In this document: positions 25,737 through 33,762 of the stretch, piece by piece
Layout of the letters: the number at the start of each line of letters is the position of its first letter
Position numbering within the stretch: the first letter of the stretch is position 1
Source of the DNA: Rhodoferax sp. U11-2br
GTDB taxonomy: Bacteria > Pseudomonadota > Gammaproteobacteria > Burkholderiales > Burkholderiaceae_C
Direction: 5' to 3'
NCBI RefSeq assembly: GCF_018619435.1
Contig: NZ_JAHFZF010000017.1
Coordinates: 8,001-72,000, forward strand
Length of the DNA stretch: 64,000 nucleotides
Made by a program: the position numbers and the translations under genes
Notes under the pieces: generated by a model
Seen by the model: the letters and a program-made list of their open reading frames with translations, nothing else
Databases searched by the model: none
What the model was told of the DNA's origin: nothing

Positions 25737-27046
25737 ATAAAAATGAGATTCGCGCAGCCATTGCCGATCTGGTCGATCAATATGCGGCACTGGCGCTGGC
25801 CCCCGTGCCCTTCCTGCCTGGCCTGATCGCCGTGCCGCCCTCCGGTAAGCTGATTGACGCGGCAGAGCTGAAAAATATGGTGGACGCGTCGCTTGATGGC
25901 TGGCTCACCACCGGTCGCTTTAACGCGGAATTCGAAAAGGAACTTGCCAACTTTATTGGCGTCAAGCACTTGATAACCGTCAACTCGGGTTCATCAGCCA
26001 ACTTGGTGGCGTTCAATACGCTCACTTCCCCGAAACTTGGTGACCGGGCCATCAAAAAGGGTGATGAGGTTATCGGGGTGGCGGCGGGATTTCCAACCAC
26101 CGTGAACCCCATTCTTCAGTTTGGTGCTGTGCCTGTATTCGTGGATGTGGACCGCCTGACCCATAACGTCGACGCCAGCAAGATAGAGGCGGCCATTGGC
26201 CCGAAAACAAAGGCCATCATGCTGGCGCACTCGCTGGGCAATCCGTTCAATCTGGATGTGGTCACTGCCCTGTGCAAAAAATACCAGCTGTGGCTGGTGG
26301 AGGACTGTTGCGACGCATTGGGCAGCACCTATCGTGGGCAAATGGTAGGCACCTTTGGCGACATCGCCACACTGAGTTTTTACCCGGCCCATCACATCAC
26401 GATGGGAGAGGGTGGGGCGGTATTCACCAACCACGACGAACTCAAATCCATCGCCGAGAGTTTTCGAGACTGGGGGCGGGACTGTTATTGCCAGCCCGGT
26501 AAAGACAACACGTGTGGCAAACGCTTTTGTCAGCAATTGGGCGACCTGCCCTACGGCTACGACCACAAATACACCTATAGTCACCTGGGCTATAACCTCA
26601 AGATTACCGACATGCAGGCTGCGTGCGGTTTGGCGCAGTTGGGCAAAGCCCAGCAGTTCATCGCGGCCCGTAAAGAGAACTTTGTTTTTTTGAACGAGCG
26701 CCTTCGGTCGTGTGAAGAGTTTTTGGATTTGCCAGTCGCCACCGAGCATTCCGACCCATCGTGGTTCGGGTTTCCGATCACGCTCAAGGACAGTTGCCCA
26801 GTTTCCAGATTGGACCTGTTGACCTATTTGGATCAGAACAAAGTAGGAAGTCGTCTTCTTTTTGCCGGGAATCTGACGCGACAACCTTATATGCGTGGGG
26901 TCGACTACCGCGTAAGCGGTGATTTGATAAATACTGACAGAGTCATGGCCAACACCTTTTGGATTGGTGTGCAGCCTGCGCTTTCAGCTGACATGTTGGA
27001 GTTTTCTGCCAACAAAATTGAGAGCTATCTGGGGCTGAGTTTTTGA
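25733..27046 (+). CDS. rfbH: CDP-4-keto-6-deoxyglucose 3-dehydrase RfbH (E1, PLP and [2Fe-2S])
   Basis: 437 residues from the ATG at 25733 (ATGA overlap with rfbG); the frame is open further upstream but antisense-like. RfbH removes the 3-hydroxyl using PMP and an iron-sulfur cluster. The Lys of ordinary aminotransferases is replaced by His ([16 protein letters not shown]). Cys ligands: EDCCDALGS, then [12 protein letters not shown] with the C-x-C-x7-C spacing. It needs an electron donor reductase (E3, RfbI/DdhD type) that is not in this window. Confidence 0.94.
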   Translation: MNKNEIRAAIADLVDQYAALALAPVPFLPGLIAVPPSGKLIDAAELKNMVDASLDGWLTTGRFNAEFEKELANFIGVKHLITVNSGSSANLVAFNTLTSPKLGDRAIKKGDEVIGVAAGFPTTVNPILQFGAVPVFVDVDRLTHNVDASKIEAAIGPKTKAIMLAHSLGNPFNLDVVTALCKKYQLWLVEDCCDALGSTYRGQMVGTFGDIATLSFYPAHHITMGEGGAVFTNHDELKSIAESFRDWGRDCYCQPGKDNTCGKRFCQQLGDLPYGYDHKYTYSHLGYNLKITDMQAACGLAQLGKAQQFIAARKENFVFLNERLRSCEEFLDLPVATEHSDPSWFGFPITLKDSCPVSRLDLLTYLDQNKVGSRLLFAGNLTRQPYMRGVDYRVSGDLINTDRVMANTFWIGVQPALSADMLEFSANKIESYLGLSF

Positions 27047-27077
27047 GTCGCTGATCGCCAGCGGCTCATCATTGCTG

Positions 27078-27878
27078 TTAGTGCTGGTCAAGCACAGTAA
27101 GGCCGTTCCACCAGTATTCGGCACTCGCGTTCAGGTGCGCACGCCGGTTAAAAGTCAGGTTATAGCCATACGCTTCAAAGTGATAAGCGATAGAAGGCTT
27201 CTCGCCCGCAAGTCCGCCCAACCAGAGCATTGGCGGATAGCCGTCTTTGCGAATTAGTAACTCGGGCGTACCCACCAGCGCGGCGCAGGTGTCGAATCCA
27301 CCGGATAGCAGAAAGTGCTCAGGAAGTGTGCTGAGTTGCTCGACGCTTGCAGGAATGGAGTATTCAGTCAGGCTCGGAAAATACATGCCCACAACATCGC
27401 TCTTGGACATCGCGTTGATCAAGCACTCATGGCGCGAGCCTTGAAGCACGGAGAGTTTGCCGGCCAAGCCGGTTACGGCATGGTTGGTAAATCGGTAGGC
27501 CGGGAATTTGGATTCGTAGGCCTGTGCCACCGCAGGTAAAAATTTTTCTTCAAGCAGCGTACCAATCTCAGTGACCATCGTGCGTGGAATGATAAAGGGA
27601 ACACCCACCCCGTTGAGTATGTTGCGGGTGACGGGGCTGTCCTGCAGTCGCTGCGTAATGCCGGCTATGGCATCGCAAAATTCTTGTTCACTGATGTCTA
27701 GACCGGGGCCTAAGTGTCGCCGCATGCGTGCATAGGCTTCCCTGTGATTGGCCTGTGGCATATCGCATAGAAAGTAACGGCGGCTTTTTTCCTGCACAGG
27801 CTGTGATGTAGCGGGAATGCAGCGGCCGAACTCGTCAAAAAGGTCTGCAGTTGAAGTTGCCAATGTCATCGTGTTCAT
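27078..27878 (-). CDS. Protein of unknown function next to a radical SAM gene
   Basis: 266 residues; I do not recognise the family. Visible features: a mixed N-terminus with RRYFLCDMPQANHREAYARM, a mid segment LLEEKFLPAVAQAYESKFPA with YRFTNHAVTGLAGKLSVLQG, and a C-terminus rich in aromatic residues (AYHFEAYGYNLTFN, EYWWNGLTVL). No signal peptide or membrane helix. It ends the minus-strand sugar operon, 35 nt after the radical SAM gene, and converges with rfbH. The close spacing suggests a joint task with the radical SAM protein, possibly as partner or substrate-binding subunit; this is inference. Confidence 0.7.
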   Translation of the reverse strand: MNTMTLATSTADLFDEFGRCIPATSQPVQEKSRRYFLCDMPQANHREAYARMRRHLGPGLDISEQEFCDAIAGITQRLQDSPVTRNILNGVGVPFIIPRTMVTEIGTLLEEKFLPAVAQAYESKFPAYRFTNHAVTGLAGKLSVLQGSRHECLINAMSKSDVVGMYFPSLTEYSIPASVEQLSTLPEHFLLSGGFDTCAALVGTPELLIRKDGYPPMLWLGGLAGEKPSIAYHFEAYGYNLTFNRRAHLNASAEYWWNGLTVLDQH

Positions 27879-27913
27879 GGGGTTTCCAGTCAGGGAAATG
27901 AGGCCGGCTCGCC

Positions 27914-29026
27914 TTAGCGATCAGACAGGCTATCGTTGTCCGAGAAGCCTTGCCCCCAAGGTAGAGGCAGGTGTTTTACGCCTGCCGTTTTATCTGTGTG
28001 AATCTTGATAAATTGTGGATCTTCGCCAATCAGGCAGTCAGGTCGGTGTGGTCCAAGCCAGGGATTACGCATACCTCGTGCGAGGATTTCCTTAAGCGGT
28101 GTCTGGCGAAGATTGCCCAGCGAAAAATCGATGTACGGGCAGGGGGTAATCTCAGCCGTCGAGGTGATGGTAATGATGCCTTTAACAGTAATGCACCCTT
28201 TGAATGATCCGTAGGAGGGTGTCATGTGTGTGAACACAGGGTATTCTTTTTCCATCTCTCGAACGAGATCTGCATCTTCCTTCTCGATCACGAACTCAGG
28301 GTGGTCCGTGCACGAACCCGTCGGTTTGGCATAAGACACATAAAGTCCAACGCCCTTTTTCTTGGCGAACTCGCACATGTCCCGAAACTCTTGAGTCTTG
28401 GCGCGCCCGCGCACCAAGACTGTAGAAAGCAAAAGGTTGAGTCCCGCTTCCTGGGAGGCATCAATCGCGCGAATAACGCGCTTGTAAGAACCTGGTTTGT
28501 TGCGGAATGCGTCGTGGTCGGCTTCAATAAAACTGTCGAGCGACAACTGCACCTTTTCGACTCCAATGGACTTCAGGTGTTTGGCGCGTGCCAAGTCAAG
28601 AAACCATCCGTTGGTGTCGGTAATTATGTAGTGTTTCTCTGGGTCAATCGCCTCCACCACCGCGTCAAAGTCCTTCATCACCAGCGGCTCACCCCCAGTA
28701 ATGACAAATCGTGCGAGGCCCAATTCGTCGGCCTCTTTGGACATTCTCTGAATGTCTTCAATGCTGATTTTTTGACGTTCATCGACAATCTGAAACACCT
28801 TTTTCAAATGGCGGTCCATGTAGTACTCTGCCGAGCAATGCGTGCAGGTGAAATTGCAGAGGTAACTTTTTTCCAGCCGGATGATCGGACTGATTTCTCC
28901 ACGTTCTTCCATCTCATGGATGCGTGCAAGTTTGGCCGCCACGTAAGGCTTACGTATGGCCAATTCATTGCGTTTAGCTGCTTCGTCGTTGGACAGGCCA
29001 GGAGCCATCAATAGCGCAGTAGTCAT
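27914..29026 (-). CDS. Radical SAM protein with SPASM-like C-terminus
   Basis: 370 residues. The radical SAM cluster motif CNFTCTHC gives Cys57, Cys61 and Cys64, with GGEP (FVITGGEPLVMKDFD) downstream. The C-terminal third has further Cys (GCITVKG, EITPCPYIDFSLGNL, HRPDCLIG) as in SPASM/twitch domains that hold an auxiliary cluster. Ribosome site AAGGGA lies 9 nt before the ATG. Substrate unknown; the sugar-gene context suggests carbohydrate or protein modification. The 90-nt gap to the SDR gene holds nothing I can identify. Confidence 0.88.
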   Translation of the reverse strand: MTTALLMAPGLSNDEAAKRNELAIRKPYVAAKLARIHEMEERGEISPIIRLEKSYLCNFTCTHCSAEYYMDRHLKKVFQIVDERQKISIEDIQRMSKEADELGLARFVITGGEPLVMKDFDAVVEAIDPEKHYIITDTNGWFLDLARAKHLKSIGVEKVQLSLDSFIEADHDAFRNKPGSYKRVIRAIDASQEAGLNLLLSTVLVRGRAKTQEFRDMCEFAKKKGVGLYVSYAKPTGSCTDHPEFVIEKEDADLVREMEKEYPVFTHMTPSYGSFKGCITVKGIITITSTAEITPCPYIDFSLGNLRQTPLKEILARGMRNPWLGPHRPDCLIGEDPQFIKIHTDKTAGVKHLPLPWGQGFSDNDSLSDR

Positions 29027-29115
29027 TGTTTAATCCCTTGCTAGCGGAGGAGGTTTGGGAGCATTATTTGCGAATGTCCATTCGTCAAGCGCCTGATAAA
29101 GGGGCTGCCTATAAC

Positions 29116-30204
29116 TCAATTGTTTGCTTTTGAAGCGAAAAGTGCGGTTCTATCAATGGCCTGCTCCAACGACGTCCAGACATCCAACCCCAGTGCTTTG
29201 CGAGCGCGGGAAATGTCTGGTACATAGCGGTGTACAGATATTCCTGATGTGGATTGAGCCAAGACCCGGACCTCCTTTTTGGGAGCGACGCGTGAACCTA
29301 CAAGCCTCGCCAGATCGCCAATACTGATTGCTTGATCAGAGCCAACGTTGTAAGCCAGTCCGGCTTGTCCGGCCAAAAGTAGGGTTATTAGCCACACTAC
29401 AAGGTCACCGGTGAACAGATAGGACCGCACGGGCGTCCCATCACCGGCCACGGTGATCGAGTCATTCCACAATGCATCCCTGACAAAGTTTCCAAGTGCG
29501 TAATGCATATCGAGGGGCAAATAGGGCCCCGCGAAGGTAAAGCAGCGTGCTGTACTGATCGAGATGCCGTAGCGTTGCCCATAGCAAGCGGTCAAAAACT
29601 CAGCAGAACGTTTGGCGTGCCCCATCGCTGCGGTCATGTTGTCCAACGACGGTGCTGAATCATGGTTTTCGACATATTTTTGTTGTCCGACCGCCATGGG
29701 GCCATATAACGAGCCCGATCCCAACATCAGGAAACGCGGAACTTTGCGGGCGACGGCGAACTCCAGCGTTCGCCTTGTTCCATCAAAAGTGGTTTCAAAC
29801 TTGGTGAGCGGGTCTTCAAGTTGGTGGTAGGTCGCCCCGGCTGACGTGGCGGCGCCGTGAATAACATGCGTAAATGTTCCCTGTGGATAGCTGAAGTCAC
29901 GCACGTCGCCCAAATGAAACTGGATGCAGCTGGTGCGCGCCAATTCTGGCGCAGTGCGCAGGAAGGCTTCCGGTGATCGTGTCAGTACGGTGGCGTTTAG
30001 GTTGAGGCCATGCAACTCATTTGCCCGGACCAGAGTTTCGAGCAACCAGCGCCCGATATAGCCGGTCCCACCGGTAATGAACAGCTGAGCGTTGCGCAAG
30101 TATGACCATTGTTTGCCCAGCCGGGCGATGGAGGCGTCGACGTCGCTGAGAAATACGTCTCGAGCGGTAACACTGCCATGGGTAGTCGTTGAAAAGCGCA
30201 TCAT
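29116..30204 (-). CDS. NAD-dependent epimerase/dehydratase (extended SDR) with atypical active site
   Basis: 362 residues. Rossmann motif FITGGTGYIGRWLLETLV (residues ~41-58) after an unusual ~40-residue lead, and conserved LGDVRDFSYPQG, THVIHGAATSAG and LGSGSLYGP. The catalytic YxxxK appears as MGHAKRSAE, with Met in place of Tyr, which should reduce or change ordinary SDR chemistry. C-terminal YNVGSDQAISIGDLARLVG is standard. It starts 2 nt after the Nudix stop. Likely a sugar-nucleotide oxidoreductase or decarboxylase; substrate unknown. Confidence 0.85.
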   Translation of the reverse strand: MMRFSTTTHGSVTARDVFLSDVDASIARLGKQWSYLRNAQLFITGGTGYIGRWLLETLVRANELHGLNLNATVLTRSPEAFLRTAPELARTSCIQFHLGDVRDFSYPQGTFTHVIHGAATSAGATYHQLEDPLTKFETTFDGTRRTLEFAVARKVPRFLMLGSGSLYGPMAVGQQKYVENHDSAPSLDNMTAAMGHAKRSAEFLTACYGQRYGISISTARCFTFAGPYLPLDMHYALGNFVRDALWNDSITVAGDGTPVRSYLFTGDLVVWLITLLLAGQAGLAYNVGSDQAISIGDLARLVGSRVAPKKEVRVLAQSTSGISVHRYVPDISRARKALGLDVWTSLEQAIDRTALFASKANN

Positions 30205-30206
30205 GT

Positions 30207-30728
30207 TCAGGCAGCAATCGCTACAGGCCGCGTATCAATCGCCCTGCGATACATCTCATGAACAGAAATGATGTCTGCCGGGCAGCCCTTGTGCCAAGCC
30301 CAGTCCCCATTGCGCGGTGCGTCGCGCACCCATTGATGCTTCGGATCCGGGGCTGAACTGAGTTGACAAGCGAACAGCATGGAAATGAAGTGGCCTCGAA
30401 CATCGCGTGTCGGATTCACAGTCTGTTGAATCGAGATGGGCTCTTGTGCAAAGGTGACGGTTGCGCCCAATTCGGCTGCGGCTACCGCAGCAATTCGATC
30501 TTCCCAGCGTTCCTTGAATCGGATGATGCCGCCTGGTACATGCCAGCCAGGCCCGTAAAAGTCGTCATGTCGCCAAGTCAAGAGGGTCCGACCCTGCGTG
30601 TCTTGCACCAGTAGATCGACGTTAATGAGAGGTGTCAGACTGCTGATCAGGTGAAACACTTCTAGCGGTAATCCTTTGGATGCACCCGTTTTTGCCTTTT
30701 CCAGCGACGCGATTTGGTGTTGCTCCAT
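30207..30728 (-). CDS. Nudix hydrolase similar to GDP-mannose mannosyl hydrolase (Gmm)
   Basis: 173 residues from the ATG at 30728 (TGATG overlap with the methyltransferase stop). LEVFHLISSLTPLINVDLLV and WRHDDFYGPGWHVPGG match the Gmm type. The Nudix box is degenerate: GIIRFKERWEDRI then AAVAAAELG, keeping the first Glu and the last Glu but losing the RE-x-x-E pattern, as in Gmm proteins, which cleave GDP-sugars at the sugar. It may release a free sugar from a nucleotide sugar for a downstream step. Function inferred. Confidence 0.85.
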   Translation of the reverse strand: MEQHQIASLEKAKTGASKGLPLEVFHLISSLTPLINVDLLVQDTQGRTLLTWRHDDFYGPGWHVPGGIIRFKERWEDRIAAVAAAELGATVTFAQEPISIQQTVNPTRDVRGHFISMLFACQLSSAPDPKHQWVRDAPRNGDWAWHKGCPADIISVHEMYRRAIDTRPVAIAA

Positions 30729-31909
30729 CACGCAATTCCTGAACCCGTTATAACGGTTTCTATTCCGTTGTTACGCACCACGGCCACGGTAAAGCGGTTG
30801 CCATGACGCTCCTTTAGGGTTCGTATCACCTCGTTCGAATAACTGGCAGCCAGCACAATAATGGCTTGTACGCCATCGCTATCCAGTGCATCCGGGGCGA
30901 CGATTGGGATGTGTGTTACAGGGGTGAATCGCCCCTGCTTAAAAGGTGCAGAGTCCACCACAAACCGGATGTGCAATGCGATATCCATGAGGCTCAACAG
31001 TGCCAGCGATTGATGGCCAGCACCCCAGATGGCAACTCTCTGGGCTTCAAACTGGGACAGAAATGTATGAAAGGAATGCTTCAGGGCCAACTGGCTGGTG
31101 TGCAGCGCAGACAAATCGACCGGGACACGCTTACGAACGGTGGCGGACAAAACATAGTTGTTCCAAACCGGCTCACACGCCAGTGTGTCGAACCCATTCG
31201 CCTCTAACAGGTTAATGAGAGACTTGCGCGTGAAGTAGTAGAGATGGTCGGGAATGAACTCTGCAAACAGTCGGCCTTCGATGATCATATCTAGATTGGG
31301 GACTTCCACGAGTCCCACTGCGCCATCATTGAGCTGTGCAGCAATCGCTCGCAAGGTCATGTGTGCTGGCGGTATATGTTCCAAAAAGTTGAGGATTACA
31401 AAGGCGTCGAAAGGTCCGTGTTGCGCCTTGGAGGCCTGATCGTCAAGAAAAAGCTGTTCTACTTTCAGACCTCGTGAAAGGCATACCTGCACAGACTCGG
31501 GTTTATGCTCGATGCCGTAAGCATCAGCGCCGGCGTGGCCTAACACGGTGAGGTACTCCCCCTGGCCACACCCAACTTCCAGCACCTTGCGCCCCATAAG
31601 TTGGTGCTCAACCAGCCAATCGCCAAATTGCTTATGTCTGAATTGACGCATCTCTGCTGATATGCCTGCGGCACGGATGACGTCCCGCCAATAAGGTACC
31701 GGTGGAGCATTGAGCTGAACCAGGCCACAACCGGTGCATTGAAAGAGGTGCAACTGCCCGCCTTTGTCGTGCGGCAGTTGCTCTTGTGTAGGTAAGCCCT
31801 GAGCCGCTGCGGGCATGTTGTATTGACTTAGCAATGGCCGGGCGAAGAGTGCTTGGCCGCAGACGCCGCAGATTTCTCGTTTGAAGTCGGACTGTTTTGA
31901 ATCAACCAT
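30728..31909 (-). CDS. Sugar C-methyltransferase-like SAM enzyme with zinc-binding N-terminus
   Basis: 393 residues from the ATG at 31909; upstream frame is open but overlaps the ThDP gene. N-terminal zinc site CGVCGQALF and CTGCGLVQL, then a class I SAM fold (VLEVGCGQGEYL, DAFVILNFLEHIPP) and a C-terminal domain with RVAIWGAGHQSLALLSL, VVDSAPFKQGRF. This three-part layout is that of NovU/TylC3-type C-methyltransferases, which methylate a carbon next to a keto group on nucleotide sugars. It follows the ThDP gene by 14 nt. Confidence 0.88.
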   Translation of the reverse strand: MVDSKQSDFKREICGVCGQALFARPLLSQYNMPAAAQGLPTQEQLPHDKGGQLHLFQCTGCGLVQLNAPPVPYWRDVIRAAGISAEMRQFRHKQFGDWLVEHQLMGRKVLEVGCGQGEYLTVLGHAGADAYGIEHKPESVQVCLSRGLKVEQLFLDDQASKAQHGPFDAFVILNFLEHIPPAHMTLRAIAAQLNDGAVGLVEVPNLDMIIEGRLFAEFIPDHLYYFTRKSLINLLEANGFDTLACEPVWNNYVLSATVRKRVPVDLSALHTSQLALKHSFHTFLSQFEAQRVAIWGAGHQSLALLSLMDIALHIRFVVDSAPFKQGRFTPVTHIPIVAPDALDSDGVQAIIVLAASYSNEVIRTLKERHGNRFTVAVVRNNGIETVITGSGIA

Positions 31910-31923
31910 AGCTTCTGCTGCAG

Positions 31924-33759
31924 TCAGGGGCTGGGCCGCGGCGCGTTGAGCGAGGCGGGTAGCAATGGCAAAAGCATCTCGGCCAGCAACTGATCCAATG
32001 GCAAGAGTGGACTCATGTCTTCCAGTGGCATGGAGACGATAGATCCGTCCGCGCCGATGATGGCCGCACACTTTGGTGCGAGTCCTTCCTCTGCTATGAG
32101 TTGTACGTCAACGATGCACGGTCGGGGTAGCTTCTGTGCATCGCTGAGTTGGGATTCGAGCTGTGCACAGTCGCTAATTGACATGTAAGCGAGCCCGTAG
32201 GTATCGGCGATTTTTTTCAGATCAGGCATCACCAAACCTGAGTCGGGGCCGCTGGCAATGTAGCGACCTTCGAAGTAATTGCGCTGGGTATTGCGAATGG
32301 ACGCATATCCATTGTTGTTCATGATGAAGAGACAAATCGGCAATTTTTGACTCGCCAACGTAGAAAGCTCCTGCAAATTGAGCTGTAGGCTACCGTCTGA
32401 CTCCACTGCCAGCATGGGTTGGCTCGCATTGCCCAGGCATGCGCCAATGGCGGTAGGCAGGCCATAGCCCATAGCACCTAAGCCGGAGGTGAGAAACGTT
32501 CGTTGGCCGATCTTGTTTTGAAAGCCCGCATAGAAGAATTCCACTGCGAGCCCAGAACTGCCAGTAGCAATCAGTGTGTTTTCCGGTGCCACATGCGAGA
32601 GTGCGTCTACAAAGTGGGCGTGGCTGATAGGGCCGCTGTCGCCAAATACGCGCCCTTCGTTTTGGCTATAGCGTTGTTTCCAACTAACGCAACGAGCTTG
32701 CCACTCGGCATAAGGTTCGCCGGATGTTGGCGTTACTTGCGACTGCAGTCCCTGAATGAACTGGCGGGCATCCATTTGCAGGCGATGGTCGATGTCCATG
32801 TCCAGCTTGTCGAGTTCATTGCGATCGACATCCACCACGACCTTGCGGGCGGCACGTGCGAAGCCGCGCGGGTTATAGGCCGTAACGATGTTGTCAAGTC
32901 GACAGCCAATAGCGATCATCAAGTCGCAGTTTTGCACCGCAAAATTCGCTGCCCGCGCAGCAACCACCCCCGGGCGGCCGATGTTGAGCGGGTGGTCCCA
33001 TGGCAATAAGTCCAAAGCGTTCCAGGTCAACACGGTAGGGGTGCCCAGGGTCTCTACCAACTGCTGAAAGGCCTGTGCTGCGCCGGCCAGACGCACACCA
33101 TGTCCAGCCACAATCAGTGGCCGTTTTGCATTGGCAACAAGAGCGAGCACTGCAGAGAGGTCCGGGGCCGGCTTAACGTTGTCAGCCGCGGGTGGCGCCC
33201 ATCCTGGAAGTGATTCGGGGTCAATGGGGGCCGCTTGCACATCCAGCGGAATATCCAGCCAGACGGGCCCTGGGCGCCCGCTTTGCATGAGGTATAACGC
33301 TTGCTCCAGATGCTGACGAATGCTCTGAGGGTCAATTACCGTGGCAGCGTATTTGGTGATCGAATGAACGATGGGGACAATGTCTACTTCCTGTACTCCA
33401 CTTTGGCGCAAGGGGCGGCCGTTTAAGCGATCTGAACGCTTGGCTTGCCCGGAAATTACCAGTAATGGAATGGAGTCAATCCAGGCGCCCGCTACCGGGG
33501 TAATGGCATTCGTCGCTCCTGGGCCTGTGGTGACCATCGCCACACCAAATCGCGCATAGTCAGGGTTGCCGGTGCGCCCACTGGCTTCCGCGGCAATGGC
33601 GCAGGCTTGTTCGTGGTGGCAAGGCACTGCTTTCAGACGCGGTTCGCAAGCGACGGCATCGTTAAGGTACATAGCGCCGCCGCCGGGAAGCATAAAAATA
33701 TGTTGAACGCCAACTTGCGCCAACCGCTGCATCATCCAATCCGCTACGCGTAAAGTCAT
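31924..33759 (-). CDS. Thiamine-diphosphate-dependent enzyme of the acetolactate synthase family (YerE-like?)
   Basis: 611 residues with the three-domain layout of acetohydroxyacid synthase. Catalytic Glu50 in HHEQACAIAAEASGR, the TTGPGATNAITPVAGAW motif, and the Mg/ThDP motif ESDGSLQLNLQEL to NNNGYASI in the C-terminal domain, with Ser where most relatives have Gly. The N-terminal FMLPGGGAMYLNDAV is a variant seen in sugar-cluster members. YerE, which adds a two-carbon acetyl unit to a CDP-4-keto-3,6-dideoxysugar, belongs to this family, so the nearby rfbFGH genes make that role attractive. Ordinary acetolactate synthase is less likely in this context, but not excluded. Confidence 0.8.
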   Translation of the reverse strand: MTLRVADWMMQRLAQVGVQHIFMLPGGGAMYLNDAVACEPRLKAVPCHHEQACAIAAEASGRTGNPDYARFGVAMVTTGPGATNAITPVAGAWIDSIPLLVISGQAKRSDRLNGRPLRQSGVQEVDIVPIVHSITKYAATVIDPQSIRQHLEQALYLMQSGRPGPVWLDIPLDVQAAPIDPESLPGWAPPAADNVKPAPDLSAVLALVANAKRPLIVAGHGVRLAGAAQAFQQLVETLGTPTVLTWNALDLLPWDHPLNIGRPGVVAARAANFAVQNCDLMIAIGCRLDNIVTAYNPRGFARAARKVVVDVDRNELDKLDMDIDHRLQMDARQFIQGLQSQVTPTSGEPYAEWQARCVSWKQRYSQNEGRVFGDSGPISHAHFVDALSHVAPENTLIATGSSGLAVEFFYAGFQNKIGQRTFLTSGLGAMGYGLPTAIGACLGNASQPMLAVESDGSLQLNLQELSTLASQKLPICLFIMNNNGYASIRNTQRNYFEGRYIASGPDSGLVMPDLKKIADTYGLAYMSISDCAQLESQLSDAQKLPRPCIVDVQLIAEEGLAPKCAAIIGADGSIVSMPLEDMSPLLPLDQLLAEMLLPLLPASLNAPRPSP

Positions 33760-33762
33760 GGG

